64,000 nt of DNA. Source: Verrucomicrobiota bacterium. Lineage in GTDB: Bacteria; Verrucomicrobiota; Verrucomicrobiia; Verrucomicrobiales; Verrucomicrobiaceae. The notes below the pieces were generated by a model. It saw only the letters and a program-made list of their open reading frames with translations, did no database searches and had not been told where the DNA came from. Shown one piece after another: positions 1 to 8,650 of this stretch (the first letter of the stretch is position 1; every line of letters starts with the position of its first letter). The position numbers were made by a program, and so were the translations under genes. The stretch spans positions 1 through 64,000 of the forward strand of contig JANYCZ010000076.1 in the NCBI GenBank assembly GCA_025360015.1. The letters are read 5' to 3'.

Positions 1-777
1 TCGACGCTGCGCGCTGCAGTGTTCGTCTGTGGTGCCGTGCTCGGGCGCATCGGACGCAAGATGGTGCTCAGACTCTCGCAAAGCGGGGGAGGTCTCCTCA
101 GGCACAAGCCCTTGATCCACAAGGCGTGCGCACCCAAAGAACCAATCGCGCCGCTTTTGACACGAGACCGGCCACCAGCCCCCGATTGGGACATAGTGGC
201 ACCCGGCGGATGCATGATTTGAACCCGCTCAAGCGGCTTCATTCAAATGCCAAAAGCGGCGTTCGGGTTAATATTAACCACTTGCTTGGTAATGTGAGAG
301 TTAGGCAAACTTACGGACCACGGAGGAGCGCCAAAGGCGTCATGCCCTGATAAGACGTCGGTTTTCAGCGAACCCAGCCCTCGGAGAGGGTTCAATGCAG
401 CTCAGGCTGATTCTGAAAGCGACCGACCCGCAGATTCCAAGTGGGTGCGGTTGGTTGACTGGGAAAAAGACGGCAAGAAGGGAGGAAATCGCCCGATTTC
501 CTCCCTTTCATCGAGTTTATCGTTAATCTATGTTAATATTATGTATGTGTTTCTTAATGCGATGTTTAGCCATGCTTTAAAAGCGGCGAAACCGAGCCGA
601 AATGCTGAAGGTGTGAGCATGGGAAAGAAGAGGCGATCCTCTGCGATATTCATCAAGCTCCCATTTTCGAACATCCCCCATGGAAAGCCAGCTTATGGCT
701 TCCAGAAATAGAAACTGCAGCTCCTCAACCTGCCCGGCTGCCGACGGCACGAATATAGCTCTCTCCCAGAACCAACG
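1..777. other. Gene-poor leading region with palindromes
   Basis: No reading frame here looks like a real protein. What can be seen is structure. A hairpin at about 212-250 has arms GCA..TTTGAA and TTCAAATGC, with an inner CCGCT/AGCGG stem. A perfect 14-bp palindrome, GGTTAATATTAACC, lies at 266-279. A strong hairpin with a T-rich flank lies near 478-508. This arrangement would fit an untranslated RNA ending in a terminator, but no known RNA family could be recognised. The stretch from 510 to 777 contains nothing else that can be supported. Confidence 0.5.
478..510 (+). terminator. Rho-independent-type hairpin
   Basis: A perfect 12-bp inverted repeat (GGGAGGAAATCG at 480-491, complement at 494-505) has a 2-nt loop. 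It extends by A/T pairs into a short T run on the plus strand. The A-rich left flank means it could also terminate minus-strand transcripts. The transcript it ends is not identified. Confidence 0.6.
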
Positions 778-1989
778 ATGCAGTCCTCCCTCAAGCTCAA
801 GCTCTCACTCTTCATGTTCCTCCAGTACTTCATCTGGAGCAGCTGGTACATGACGCTGGGCAGCTACCTCGGCACCCTGAACTTCACCGGCACCGAGATC
901 GGCGCTTCCTATGGCGCTTTCGCCTGGGGTGCCATCCTCTCGCCCTTCATCGTCGGTTTGATCGCGGACCGCTTCTTTGCCTCGGAGAAAATCATCGCGG
1001 TGCTCGGCGTCGCCGGTGGTCTGGTGATGTTCTGCATCCCGCATTTGAAGACCTTTGGCAGCGTCTATCCCACGCTCATTCTCTACTGCACGCTCTATGC
1101 GCCAACGCTGGCCCTGGGCAATTCCATCTCCATGACCCATCTGGCGGACGCGAAGAAGGACTTCCCCTTCGTGAAGATTTTCTCGGCCGTGGGCTGGATC
1201 GCCGGGGGCGTGGTGCTCAGCCAGTTAAAGGGCGAGCAGTCACCGCTGCAATACTACCTGGCAGGCGGCACTTCGATGGTGTTTGGCCTTTTCGCCCTGA
1301 CGCTGCCGCACACGCCGCCGAGGAAGAAAGGCCAGAACGTGCCACTGGGCGAAGTCCTCGGCCTGGATGCGCTGGCATTGCTCAAGAAACCCACTTTTGC
1401 CATCTTCATCCTGTGCATGTTCCTCATCTGCATCCCGCTGTACTTCTACTTCGTGAACATGGGCACCTACCTCACGCAGTTGCAGTGGGCGAACATGGCG
1501 CAGAAGATGACGCTGGCCCAGGTCTCCGACGTCCTCTTCCTGCTGCTGCTGCCGCTGATGCTGAAGAAACTCGGTTATAAGAAAACCATCTTCCTCGGCA
1601 TCCTGTCCTGGATCGTGCGCTACTTCATGCTCAGCGCTAGTGCTGCCAGCTCAGGCACCGTGCTGATCTTTGGTGCCATCCTGCTGCACGGCATCTGCTA
1701 CGACTTCCTTTTCATCGCCGGGCAGCTTTACGTCGATAGCGAGGCGAGCGAACGCACTCGCGGAGCCGCGCAGGGGCTCCTTGCCATCATCGTGTGGGGT
1801 TTTGGCTCGCTCGTCGGCAGCTACCTCGCCGGTTATTTCCTGGACAAGCACAAACTGGCCGTGCCCAGCGGAGCCGTCACCCACGACTGGTCCGCCATCT
1901 GGGCCACGCCTGCATGGATCGCCGCAGCAGTGCTGGGGGTGTTCCTGATCTTCTTCCGCGATCCGCAGAAGTCGTCTGCGTCATCATGA
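778..1989 (+). CDS. MFS transporter, nucleoside:H+ symporter (NHS) type
   Basis: A 403-residue integral membrane protein of the major facilitator superfamily. Its length, about twelve hydrophobic segments and N-terminal pattern (FMFLQYFIWSSWYMTLGSYL) match the nucleoside:H+ symporter branch (NupG/XapB type), which imports nucleosides across the inner membrane. The segment ASYGAFAWGAILSPFIVGL..DRFF corresponds to the loop 2-3 signature region of MFS proteins. The ATG at 778 is chosen because the first hydrophobic helix follows directly. The gene stands alone: the next feature is a tRNA on the opposite strand. The exact substrate cannot be read from sequence; nucleoside is the family expectation. 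Confidence 0.85.
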   Translation: MQSSLKLKLSLFMFLQYFIWSSWYMTLGSYLGTLNFTGTEIGASYGAFAWGAILSPFIVGLIADRFFASEKIIAVLGVAGGLVMFCIPHLKTFGSVYPTLILYCTLYAPTLALGNSISMTHLADAKKDFPFVKIFSAVGWIAGGVVLSQLKGEQSPLQYYLAGGTSMVFGLFALTLPHTPPRKKGQNVPLGEVLGLDALALLKKPTFAIFILCMFLICIPLYFYFVNMGTYLTQLQWANMAQKMTLAQVSDVLFLLLLPLMLKKLGYKKTIFLGILSWIVRYFMLSASAASSGTVLIFGAILLHGICYDFLFIAGQLYVDSEASERTRGAAQGLLAIIVWGFGSLVGSYLAGYFLDKHKLAVPSGAVTHDWSAIWATPAWIAAAVLGVFLIFFRDPQKSSASS

Positions 1990-2006
1990 AGCTGAAACGT
2001 TAACCG

Positions 2007-2083
<77 letters not shown>

Positions 2084-2260
2084 ACCTAGGTTTGACGTTC
2101 TCTCCAGCGGTGCCGCTTTGGGGTGGCTGCCGGTTGGCGAGAGGACATGCATTTTGGACAGAGCCGAATGCTTTGCAACTGCGATGTTGCGATCTCGTGA
2201 GAATGTCTGCGAAGCTTGCCATTGCAGTGCTGCTCAAGTAGAACCTGATCTAATCCGCGC

Positions 2261-3340
2261 ATGGTCACGATCACAATCCAGGAACTCACCAAACGATTCA
2301 GCGGCAGTGTTGTGCTGAGCAGCGTGGACTTGCAGATCGAGGCGGGCGAATTGTTCTTCCTGCTGGGACCCAGCGGCTGCGGCAAGACCACCCTGCTCCG
2401 CCACATCGCGGGATTCTACACGCCGGATGCTGGCAAGATCTGGTTTGACGACGAGGATGTGACGCATCTGCCGGCGCACAAACGCGGCACGGGCATGATG
2501 TTTCAAAGCTACGCGTTGTGGCCGCACCTGAACGTGGCGCAAAATGTGGCCTTTGGGCTGGAAGAGCGGAAGCGCCCGCGCAAAGAGATCGAGCACCGGG
2601 TGTCTGAAGCGCTGGAGCAGGTGAAGCTGCAGGGACTTGGCTCCCGCAAAATCCAGCAGCTCTCCGGCGGGCAGCAGCAGCGTGTGGCCCTGGCGCGTGC
2701 GCTGGTCATCCGCCCGAAATGCCTGCTGCTGGACGAGCCGCTCTCCAATCTCGATGCCAAGCTGCGCCTCGAAATGCGCATGGAGATCCGCCAGATCTGC
2801 AAGCAGCACGGCCTCACAGCGATCTACGTCACGCATGACCGCGATGAAGCCCTGAGCATGGCCGACCGCATGGCCATCATGGATGCCGGGAAGCTCGTAC
2901 AGATCGGCGCGCCGCCCGAGATCTACCTCAATCCCGCGACACGCATGGTGGCCGAGTTCATCGGCGAGACCAATTTCGTGGAAGGCCGCACCCTGCGCGA
3001 AAGCAGCCGGGCTGGATTCTACGATGTGCAGACCACCTTCGGGGTGCTGCGCGGCCGCACCAATGACGAGACGTGGCAGCCCGCCAGCGGCCAGCCCGTG
3101 ATGATGAGCGTCCGACCTGAGGCGCTGACCTTTGGCAGCGTGCTCGATTCCCCGAACCGCTTCCCTGGCCGCATCATCGACACGACCTATCTCGGCGCAT
3201 CGGTGCAGTATCTCGTTCAGGTGACTGGAGGTCCGCTGATCAAAGTCTGCGAGACCAACCCGCAGGACATCCGCCTGCCCGGCGAAGAAGAAGTGCGTGT
3301 GATGGCCTCGATGGGGGATGTCGTGATCCTGCGCAAATGA
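2261..3340 (+). CDS. ABC transporter ATP-binding protein (Fe3+/spermidine/phosphonate type)
   Basis: A 359-residue ATPase that would energise import together with the periplasmic protein and fused permease encoded downstream. Walker A GPSGCGKT is at about residues 36-43, the Q-loop Gln at about 82, the signature LSGGQQQ at 134-140, Walker B LLLDEP at 155-160 and the switch His at about 192. The C-terminal third (from about residue 240) is a TOBE-type regulatory domain, as in PotA/FbpC/MalK. The gene is separated from its partners by about 500 bp of duplicated palindromic repeats, so the operon has probably been invaded. Family membership is clear; the substrate (ferric iron, phosphonate or polyamine) is not. 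Confidence 0.9.
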   Translation: MVTITIQELTKRFSGSVVLSSVDLQIEAGELFFLLGPSGCGKTTLLRHIAGFYTPDAGKIWFDDEDVTHLPAHKRGTGMMFQSYALWPHLNVAQNVAFGLEERKRPRKEIEHRVSEALEQVKLQGLGSRKIQQLSGGQQQRVALARALVIRPKCLLLDEPLSNLDAKLRLEMRMEIRQICKQHGLTAIYVTHDRDEALSMADRMAIMDAGKLVQIGAPPEIYLNPATRMVAEFIGETNFVEGRTLRESSRAGFYDVQTTFGVLRGRTNDETWQPASGQPVMMSVRPEALTFGSVLDSPNRFPGRIIDTTYLGASVQYLVQVTGGPLIKVCETNPQDIRLPGEEEVRVMASMGDVVILRK

Positions 3341-3450
3341 ACCTGCACTTCTTCAACATTGTGCCGCCGCATGTTCAGACGTCTGTCCCGCCTTCTTCGT
3401 TCCTTTCGGGTCTAGCATCTGAGAGCAAGAAGAGCATGCAATGGGATGGA

Positions 3451-3587
3451 GGGAGTCAGGGGACGCTCGGCGGCGGCTTGAGGACAAGCCGCCCTACCTT
3501 GCGGAGGGCGTTCGCATGCCCATTGCAGGTAGGGCGGGCTGTCCTCAGCCCGCCGCCGTCGGAGCCCAGGGTGCGCTTGCTGCGGAT
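3451..3587. repeat. Family-B palindromic repeat pair, copy 1
   Basis: Two hairpins face each other. GGCGGCTTG-AGGA-CAAGCCGCC is at 3472-3493, followed by CCTACC. A second hairpin at 3533-3554 (GGCGGGCTG arm, TCCT loop, CAGCCCGCC arm) is preceded by GGTAGG. The pair is a BIME-like inverted arrangement. The sequence recurs 200 bp downstream almost unchanged and elsewhere in the window (near 28130-28300, 28376-28420, 38540-38590 and 38825-38945). Confidence 0.9.
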
Positions 3588-3650
3588 CAGTGCTGTAATC
3601 TGCTATCCCCGTTTTTCTGAGAGGTGGAGCAGAAGGAAGATCGAACGGGG

Positions 3651-3787
3651 TGGAGAGAGTCAGGGGACGCTCGACGGCGGCTGGAGGACCAGCTGCCCTA
3701 CCTTGCGGAGGGCGTTCGCATGCCCATCGCAGGTAGGGCGGGCTGTCCTCAGCCCGCCGCCGTCGGAGCCCAGGGTGCGCTTGCTGC
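3651..3787. repeat. Family-B palindromic repeat pair, copy 2
   Basis: A near-identical copy of 3451-3587, shifted by 200 bp. In the first hairpin the arms have changed to GGCGGCTGG/CCAGCTGCC with the AGGA loop unchanged, so the stem is largely preserved. The 505-bp gap between the ATPase and binding-protein genes consists mostly of this duplication. Confidence 0.9.
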
Positions 3788-3845
3788 GCGTTGGCACTTT
3801 AGGCTGCTTCAACTCCCTTTCTGAGAGCAAGAGGAGTAAAAGTAG

Positions 3846-5573
3846 GTGGAAGATTGGAGGGGGCGCATCACGGCCATGAACGAACGGCTCACAACTCTGC
3901 TGGAACACCCGCGCACTCAGGCGGTGATCGCATGGGGTCAGGTTTGGCGCAAAGAACTCGCCGTCTGCTTCCTCATGCTGGCCACACTGGCGGGGCCGTT
4001 TTTGCTGAAGCCGGTACAGAGCACCGCCCCTGCGCGCTATGACCGGCGGCTCGTCATCATCTCGCCGCACCATGACCGCATCCGCGAGGAGTTTGGGCAT
4101 GCGTTTGCCTCGCATTGGAAAAGCACGACGGGGCAGACACTGTTCATCGACTGGCGCGTGCCGGGCGGCACCTCGGAAATCGCCATGCTCATCAAGTCGG
4201 AAGCCATGGCGGCGTTCCAGCAACACTGGCAGTCGAAGCTGGGGCAGACTTGGTCGCCCGCTGCGGCACAGGCCTGCCTGAACCCGAAGGCCGCGCCGGA
4301 GGATGCCGCACGCAAGGCCTACCTGGCCTCGAATGTCAGCACCGGCATCGACGTGTTCTTTGGCGGTGGTGCCTACGACTTCGAGCAGCAGGCCAAGGCA
4401 GGCACGCTCGTGGCTGGTGATGGTGAAGCGACCGGCCTCAGCGGCTTGGCGAAAAAGCACCCGGAGTGGTTCAGCGACACCGGCATTCCCGAGAAGCTCA
4501 GCGGCGAGCCCTTCCGCGATCCGCAGGGCCGCTGGTGCGGGGCCTGCCTGTCCAGCAGCGGCATTGTGTTCAATCGCGACGTGCTGCGCCGTATCGGCAT
4601 CCAAACCGATCCCGTGGCATGGGACAATCTGGCTGATCCGCGTTACTATGGGCAGATCGCCCTGAGTGATCCGGGCAAAAGCGGCTCGGTGACGAAGGCC
4701 CTCGAAATGCTTATCCAGCAGCAGATGCAGATGGCGCATGATCGACTCAAAGCGGTGCCGAAATCCAAACTCACGCCCGGGCAGCTCGAAGCCCAAGCCG
4801 TGGCCGATGGCTGGAATGAAGGCCTGCGCCTGATTCTGCGCATCAGCGCCAACGCGCGCTACTTCACCGACTTCTCCACCAAGATCCCCCTGGAAGTGAG
4901 CAAAGGGGATGCCGCCGCCGGCATGTGCATCGACTTCTACGGCCGCTCTTCCGAAGAGGATGTGCGCAAGGCCGACGGCACCTCCCGCGTGGGCTTCATC
5001 GCGCCGCTGGGCGGCACCTCCATCAGTGTGGATCCCATCGGCATGCTGCGCGGCGCACCCGATCCCGAGCTGGCCACCGCCTTCATGGAGTTCGTACTCG
5101 GGGATGAGGGACAGAAGCTGTGGAGCTTTCGCGTGGGCGAACCCGGTGGACCGAAAGAACACGCGCTGCGCCGGCTGCCGGTGCGGCATGATTTGTACAC
5201 CCCGGACAACATCGCCCGCATGAGCGACGGGCAGGAGGCCCCCTTTGAAAAAGCCCAGGCCTTCACCTACCACCCGGAGCGTACTGCCGCCACGTTCAAC
5301 GCCATCCGCTTCATCGTGCGCGTGATCTGTGTGGACTCCCATGACGAACTGCACACCGCATGGAAAACCATCATCGACAACGGCATGCCGGAGCGCGCCA
5401 TTCAGGTGCTCGAAGACCTCACCCGCGTGAAATACGAAGCCGCCACCGGCAACATCGCCCGCATCCTTGCCGCCCGTGACAAGGTGCAGGAAACCCGCCT
5501 CGCCCGCGAGTTGGGAGATGCCTTCCGCAATCAGTACCTCAAAGCAGGGCGGATGGCGCAGAACCGCGAGTGA
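3846..5573 (+). CDS. ABC transporter substrate-binding protein, membrane-anchored
   Basis: A 575-residue extracellular solute-binding protein of the ferric iron/AfuA-like class. It would capture the ligand outside the inner membrane for the adjacent permease. A single hydrophobic segment at about residues 37-56 follows a basic stretch and reads as an uncleaved anchor or signal. The mature part begins RLVIISPHHDRIREEFG, the usual first strand of this fold. The start is uncertain: GTG at 3846 has AGGAG 10 nt upstream, while ATG at 3876 has GGAGGG about 14 nt upstream. The permease starts 13 nt after the stop, so the two are co-transcribed. The protein is longer than typical FbpA, with an extra C-terminal region. 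Confidence 0.85.
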   Translation: MEDWRGRITAMNERLTTLLEHPRTQAVIAWGQVWRKELAVCFLMLATLAGPFLLKPVQSTAPARYDRRLVIISPHHDRIREEFGHAFASHWKSTTGQTLFIDWRVPGGTSEIAMLIKSEAMAAFQQHWQSKLGQTWSPAAAQACLNPKAAPEDAARKAYLASNVSTGIDVFFGGGAYDFEQQAKAGTLVAGDGEATGLSGLAKKHPEWFSDTGIPEKLSGEPFRDPQGRWCGACLSSSGIVFNRDVLRRIGIQTDPVAWDNLADPRYYGQIALSDPGKSGSVTKALEMLIQQQMQMAHDRLKAVPKSKLTPGQLEAQAVADGWNEGLRLILRISANARYFTDFSTKIPLEVSKGDAAAGMCIDFYGRSSEEDVRKADGTSRVGFIAPLGGTSISVDPIGMLRGAPDPELATAFMEFVLGDEGQKLWSFRVGEPGGPKEHALRRLPVRHDLYTPDNIARMSDGQEAPFEKAQAFTYHPERTAATFNAIRFIVRVICVDSHDELHTAWKTIIDNGMPERAIQVLEDLTRVKYEAATGNIARILAARDKVQETRLARELGDAFRNQYLKAGRMAQNRE

Positions 5574-5586
5574 CCCTTTAACCCCC

Positions 5587-7281
5587 ATGTCCAAAACCCT
5601 TTCCCTCCTGATCTTTCTGGGCATGACCGCGTTCTTCGCGTGCTTCTTTGCCTACCCGATCTGGGCGGCGCTGGAGGCGGCGTTTAGGGGGCCGGACCAC
5701 CAGTTCACGCTGGAGTATGTGTCCGAGGTGTTTCTCAATGAGCTGTATCGCGACGGGCTGTGGAATTCCTTCATCATCGCGGTGTGGACCACGCTGGGCG
5801 CCCTGTGCCTGGCGCTGCCGCTGGCGGTGTGCTACGTGCGCTTTGCCTTTCCCGGGCGGGCGCTGATGAACTCGCTGGTGCTCATGCCCATGATCCTGCC
5901 GCCGTTTGTGGGGGCCATTGGCATCAAGGCCATGCTCGGGCAGGCGGGCGCGCTGAACAGCCTTCTCATCAATCTCGGTCTCATGGACGCCCTGCATCCG
6001 ACTGACTGGCTCGGGCAGCACCGCATGCTGGGCATCATCATCATGGAGGTGCTGCACCTGTATCCCATCATTTACCTCAATGCGGCGGCGGCGCTTTCGA
6101 ACCTGGATCCCGCGCTGGAAGAAGCCGCGGCAAACATGGGCTGCAATGCCTGGAGCCGCTTCTGCCGCGTGACGCTGCCGCTCATCATGCCGGGTGTGTT
6201 TGCGGGCGGCACCATCGTGTTCGTGTGGTCCTTCACGGAGATGGGCGTGCCCCTGCTCTTTGACTACGACCGCGTCACGGCGGTGCAGATCTTCCGCAGC
6301 ATCAATGACCTCAGCGGGAACCCCTTTCCCTACGCGCTGGTGGCGGTGATGCTGATCTTCAGCACGCTGTTTTACCTCACAAGTAAGCTCTTCTTTGGCA
6401 GCGCCAGTTCCGGCGGTGGCGGACGTGCCACCACAGGCCGGGAAACGATTCCCCTGCCCGCCGGTTCCGGCTGGCTCTGCACCGCGTTCTTTGCCGGCGT
6501 CACCTTCCTGGCCGTCCTGCCGCATCTCGGCGTGGTGCTGCTGTCCTTTTCCAAAGACTGGTACGGCACCATCATTCCACACTCCCTGACGCTGGAGCAC
6601 TACCGCGATGCACTCGGGCATGAGCTCACGCTCTCCTCCATCGCCAACAGCTTGAAATACTCCACTCTAGCGATGCTCGTGGCGCTCGTCCTCGGTACCG
6701 GCGTGGCCTATGTTTCCGTGCGCACGCGCATCTGGGGCCGCCAGCTCCTCGATGCCATGGCCATGCTGCCGCTGGCCGTGCCCGGCATCGTGATGGCCTT
6801 TGGCTACCTCGCCATGACGCGGGAAGGCCAGCCCTTTCACTGGCTGATGCTCGGCGAAGACCCGCTACTGCTGCTGGTTATCGCCTACGCCATGCGACGC
6901 CTGCCTTTTGTGGTGAGGTCTGCCGCCGCCGGCTTTCAGCAGGTCAGCCCCACGCTGGAAGAAGCCGCGCAAAACCTCGGTGCCCGCCCGGAGAAAGCGC
7001 TGTGGCGCATCACCCTGCCCCTTGTCGCACCGAATCTCGTCGCCGGCGCGCTGCTCGCCTTCTCCTTCGCCATGCTGGAGGTGAGCGACTCCATGATCCT
7101 CGCGCAGCAAGCTAGTTACTTCCCCATCACCAAGGCGATCTACTCGCTGGTGCTCGCCCTCGGTAGCGGGCCCAATCTCGCTTCCGCGCTCGGAGTGTGG
7201 GCCATGATTTTTCTTGCTGTGACCATCCTCGGAGCCGGGCTAATTTTGGGGAAGAAACTGGGTGCGTTGTTTCGCGGGTAA
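5587..7281 (+). CDS. ABC transporter permease, fused double-domain (FbpB-like)
   Basis: A 564-residue inner-membrane permease containing two copies of the binding-protein-dependent transport domain in one chain, as in FbpB/AfuB of iron(III) transporters. Each half carries the EAA-type coupling motif: EEAAANMGCNAWSRFCRVTLPLI in the first half and EEAAQNLGARPEKALWRITLPLV in the second. About twelve membrane segments are visible. The ATG at 5587 is used because the preceding in-frame sequence overlaps the binding-protein gene and lacks family character. It forms one operon with the gene immediately upstream. Confidence 0.9.
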   Translation: MSKTLSLLIFLGMTAFFACFFAYPIWAALEAAFRGPDHQFTLEYVSEVFLNELYRDGLWNSFIIAVWTTLGALCLALPLAVCYVRFAFPGRALMNSLVLMPMILPPFVGAIGIKAMLGQAGALNSLLINLGLMDALHPTDWLGQHRMLGIIIMEVLHLYPIIYLNAAAALSNLDPALEEAAANMGCNAWSRFCRVTLPLIMPGVFAGGTIVFVWSFTEMGVPLLFDYDRVTAVQIFRSINDLSGNPFPYALVAVMLIFSTLFYLTSKLFFGSASSGGGGRATTGRETIPLPAGSGWLCTAFFAGVTFLAVLPHLGVVLLSFSKDWYGTIIPHSLTLEHYRDALGHELTLSSIANSLKYSTLAMLVALVLGTGVAYVSVRTRIWGRQLLDAMAMLPLAVPGIVMAFGYLAMTREGQPFHWLMLGEDPLLLLVIAYAMRRLPFVVRSAAAGFQQVSPTLEEAAQNLGARPEKALWRITLPLVAPNLVAGALLAFSFAMLEVSDSMILAQQASYFPITKAIYSLVLALGSGPNLASALGVWAMIFLAVTILGAGLILGKKLGALFRG

Positions 7282-7364
7282 GGGGGCAAGACGCGCATCG
7301 AAAGTCCGGGGTGTGTGTTTGAAAAAGACGATGTTTTCGATGTGACTTTGCGTTATAGTGCAAC

Positions 7365-8024
7365 ATGCAATCCGCCATCCTACAATCCCTGCTGGACAGT
7401 CCAGCCTTGCCTGAACTGCTGGAGGAGGGACGCAAGACACTGGTTCGCGAGCAAAAGCTGCGGGAGAAATTTTACGCGGACATCACTCCCGAACACAAAT
7501 GGGAGTTTATTCAAGGCGAGGTCGTCATGCACTCCCCGGCTCTGAACCGGCATCTGCTGGCGACCAAGCGCTTGTTCAGAATCTTGGACGCCTATGTCAG
7601 CTTGAAGAATCTCGGCGTCGCCCACACCGAGAAAGCCATGACCAGCTTTCCGCGCAATGACTATGAGCCGGACATCTCTTTTTTTGGCCTGACCAAGGCT
7701 CAGCTCACCAGTCCGGATACGCTGAAGTTTCCCATTCCTGATCTCATCGTCGAAGTTCTTTCCCCGTCCACGGAAGCGCGGGATCGCGGCATCAAGTTTC
7801 AGGACTATGCGCTGCATGGCGTGGCGGAATACTGGATCATCGACCCCGTGGCCGAGAGTGTGGAACTGTACCGGTTAGCAAATCAGGTCTATCCTCCGGC
7901 AGAGCGGCAGACCGATGGCATGCTGTTCAGCGATGCCATCGCCGGATTTGAGATTCCGGTGCGGGCGATCTTTGATGAAGCGGAGAACCTGCGGGTGCTG
8001 CGGGAGATTGTGACTGGCGCGTGA
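7365..8024 (+). CDS. Uma2 family protein (DUF820, PD-(D/E)XK nuclease fold)
   Basis: A 219-residue protein of the Uma2/DUF820 family, predicted restriction-endonuclease-like fold of unknown biological role. The family core is visible: KWEFIQGEVVMHSP near residues 45-58, YEPDISFF near 101-108, PDLIVEVLSPSTEARDRGIKFQDYALHGVAEYWIIDP through about residue 163. The conserved D...EV.S pattern carries the putative catalytic acidic residues. A TATAGT hexamer ends 5 nt before the ATG, so the transcript may be leaderless or the start may lie further in. It stands alone between the ABC operon and the next pair. Confidence 0.85.
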   Translation: MQSAILQSLLDSPALPELLEEGRKTLVREQKLREKFYADITPEHKWEFIQGEVVMHSPALNRHLLATKRLFRILDAYVSLKNLGVAHTEKAMTSFPRNDYEPDISFFGLTKAQLTSPDTLKFPIPDLIVEVLSPSTEARDRGIKFQDYALHGVAEYWIIDPVAESVELYRLANQVYPPAERQTDGMLFSDAIAGFEIPVRAIFDEAENLRVLREIVTGA

Positions 8025-8092
8025 GGTGGTGTCAGTAGAAACCTGGGGCGACGTTGTGGGAGTGAGTGTAAGGCACGTCGCACCAGCCACGC

Positions 8093-8650
8093 ATGAAGCC
8101 CAAGCGCCCCGCCAAAATCAAAACCATCGAGCAAGCCTTCGAGTTCGTCTTGAAGGTGAAGACCTGCCTCATCTTTGGTTCCAAGACCTCCGAACTCCCC
8201 AGCCTGTGGGATGTGGTGGATCTGCCTGGAAGACAACCTGGCCAGCCGGGGTGGGGAGCCAAAGTGGAGGCGGTCTGGGCGTGGAAGAATGAACTGCCGG
8301 CGCAGTTTCCTGACGAGATATTCTACGGCAAGCTGCCCGGCGGACTCGCGATGCTGATGTCCATCGATCATCTGCGGCACGTCCATTACCCAGCGCATCA
8401 TCGGCCGGTGTCCGCATGCAGCGCGCTGGCCCGTCGGGCATTTGAGCTGATTCGCAGCGAACCACGCACCACGGCGGAGTTGCGCAAAGCACTCTCGCCT
8501 TCAGGCGCTATCAGCAAAAGCAAAATAGACAGCGCCTTGGTGGAGCTGCAAGTGACGCTGAACATCACCCGCTCGAATGCTCCAAAGCTGAAGCTCGACA
8601 CTTGGCTGCCCTTTGCGGAGCAGTATCCCAGCCTTGGAGGTGAAGGATGA
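8093..8650 (+). CDS. AlkZ-related winged-helix protein (tentative)
   Basis: A 185-residue soluble protein. The pattern (PSLWDVVDLP, IEAVWAWKNELPA-like, DEIFYGKLPGGLAMLM, then a C-terminal helical part with RTTAELRKAL and KIDSALVELQVTLNI) resembles short proteins annotated as AlkZ-related, which share a winged-helix DNA-binding architecture with YcaQ/AlkZ DNA glycosylases. Catalytic residues are not claimed. The stop overlaps the ATG of the WYL regulator by 4 nt (ATGA), so the two are translationally coupled. That coupling is consistent with a DNA-damage or nucleic-acid role but does not prove one. Confidence 0.55.
   Translation: MKPKRPAKIKTIEQAFEFVLKVKTCLIFGSKTSELPSLWDVVDLPGRQPGQPGWGAKVEAVWAWKNELPAQFPDEIFYGKLPGGLAMLMSIDHLRHVHYPAHHRPVSACSALARRAFELIRSEPRTTAELRKALSPSGAISKSKIDSALVELQVTLNITRSNAPKLKLDTWLPFAEQYPSLGGEG

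Noticed and set aside
1..350. Possible tmRNA, 6S or RNase P RNA
   Set aside because: Both strands were read for the tRNA-like ends, tag frame and conserved cores of these RNAs, and none was found. Only generic hairpins remain.
3451..3787. CRISPR array
   Set aside because: The repeats are palindromic pairs in two copies 200 bp apart with near-identical spacers. There is no regular short repeat-spacer series and no cas gene in the window.
3337..3879. 180-codon plus-strand frame after the ATPase gene
   Set aside because: Almost entirely two copies of a family-B repeat, giving an internal peptide duplication. No independent evidence of coding.
3660..5624. 654-codon minus-strand frame
   Set aside because: Runs antisense to the binding-protein gene and through a palindromic repeat; no family features.
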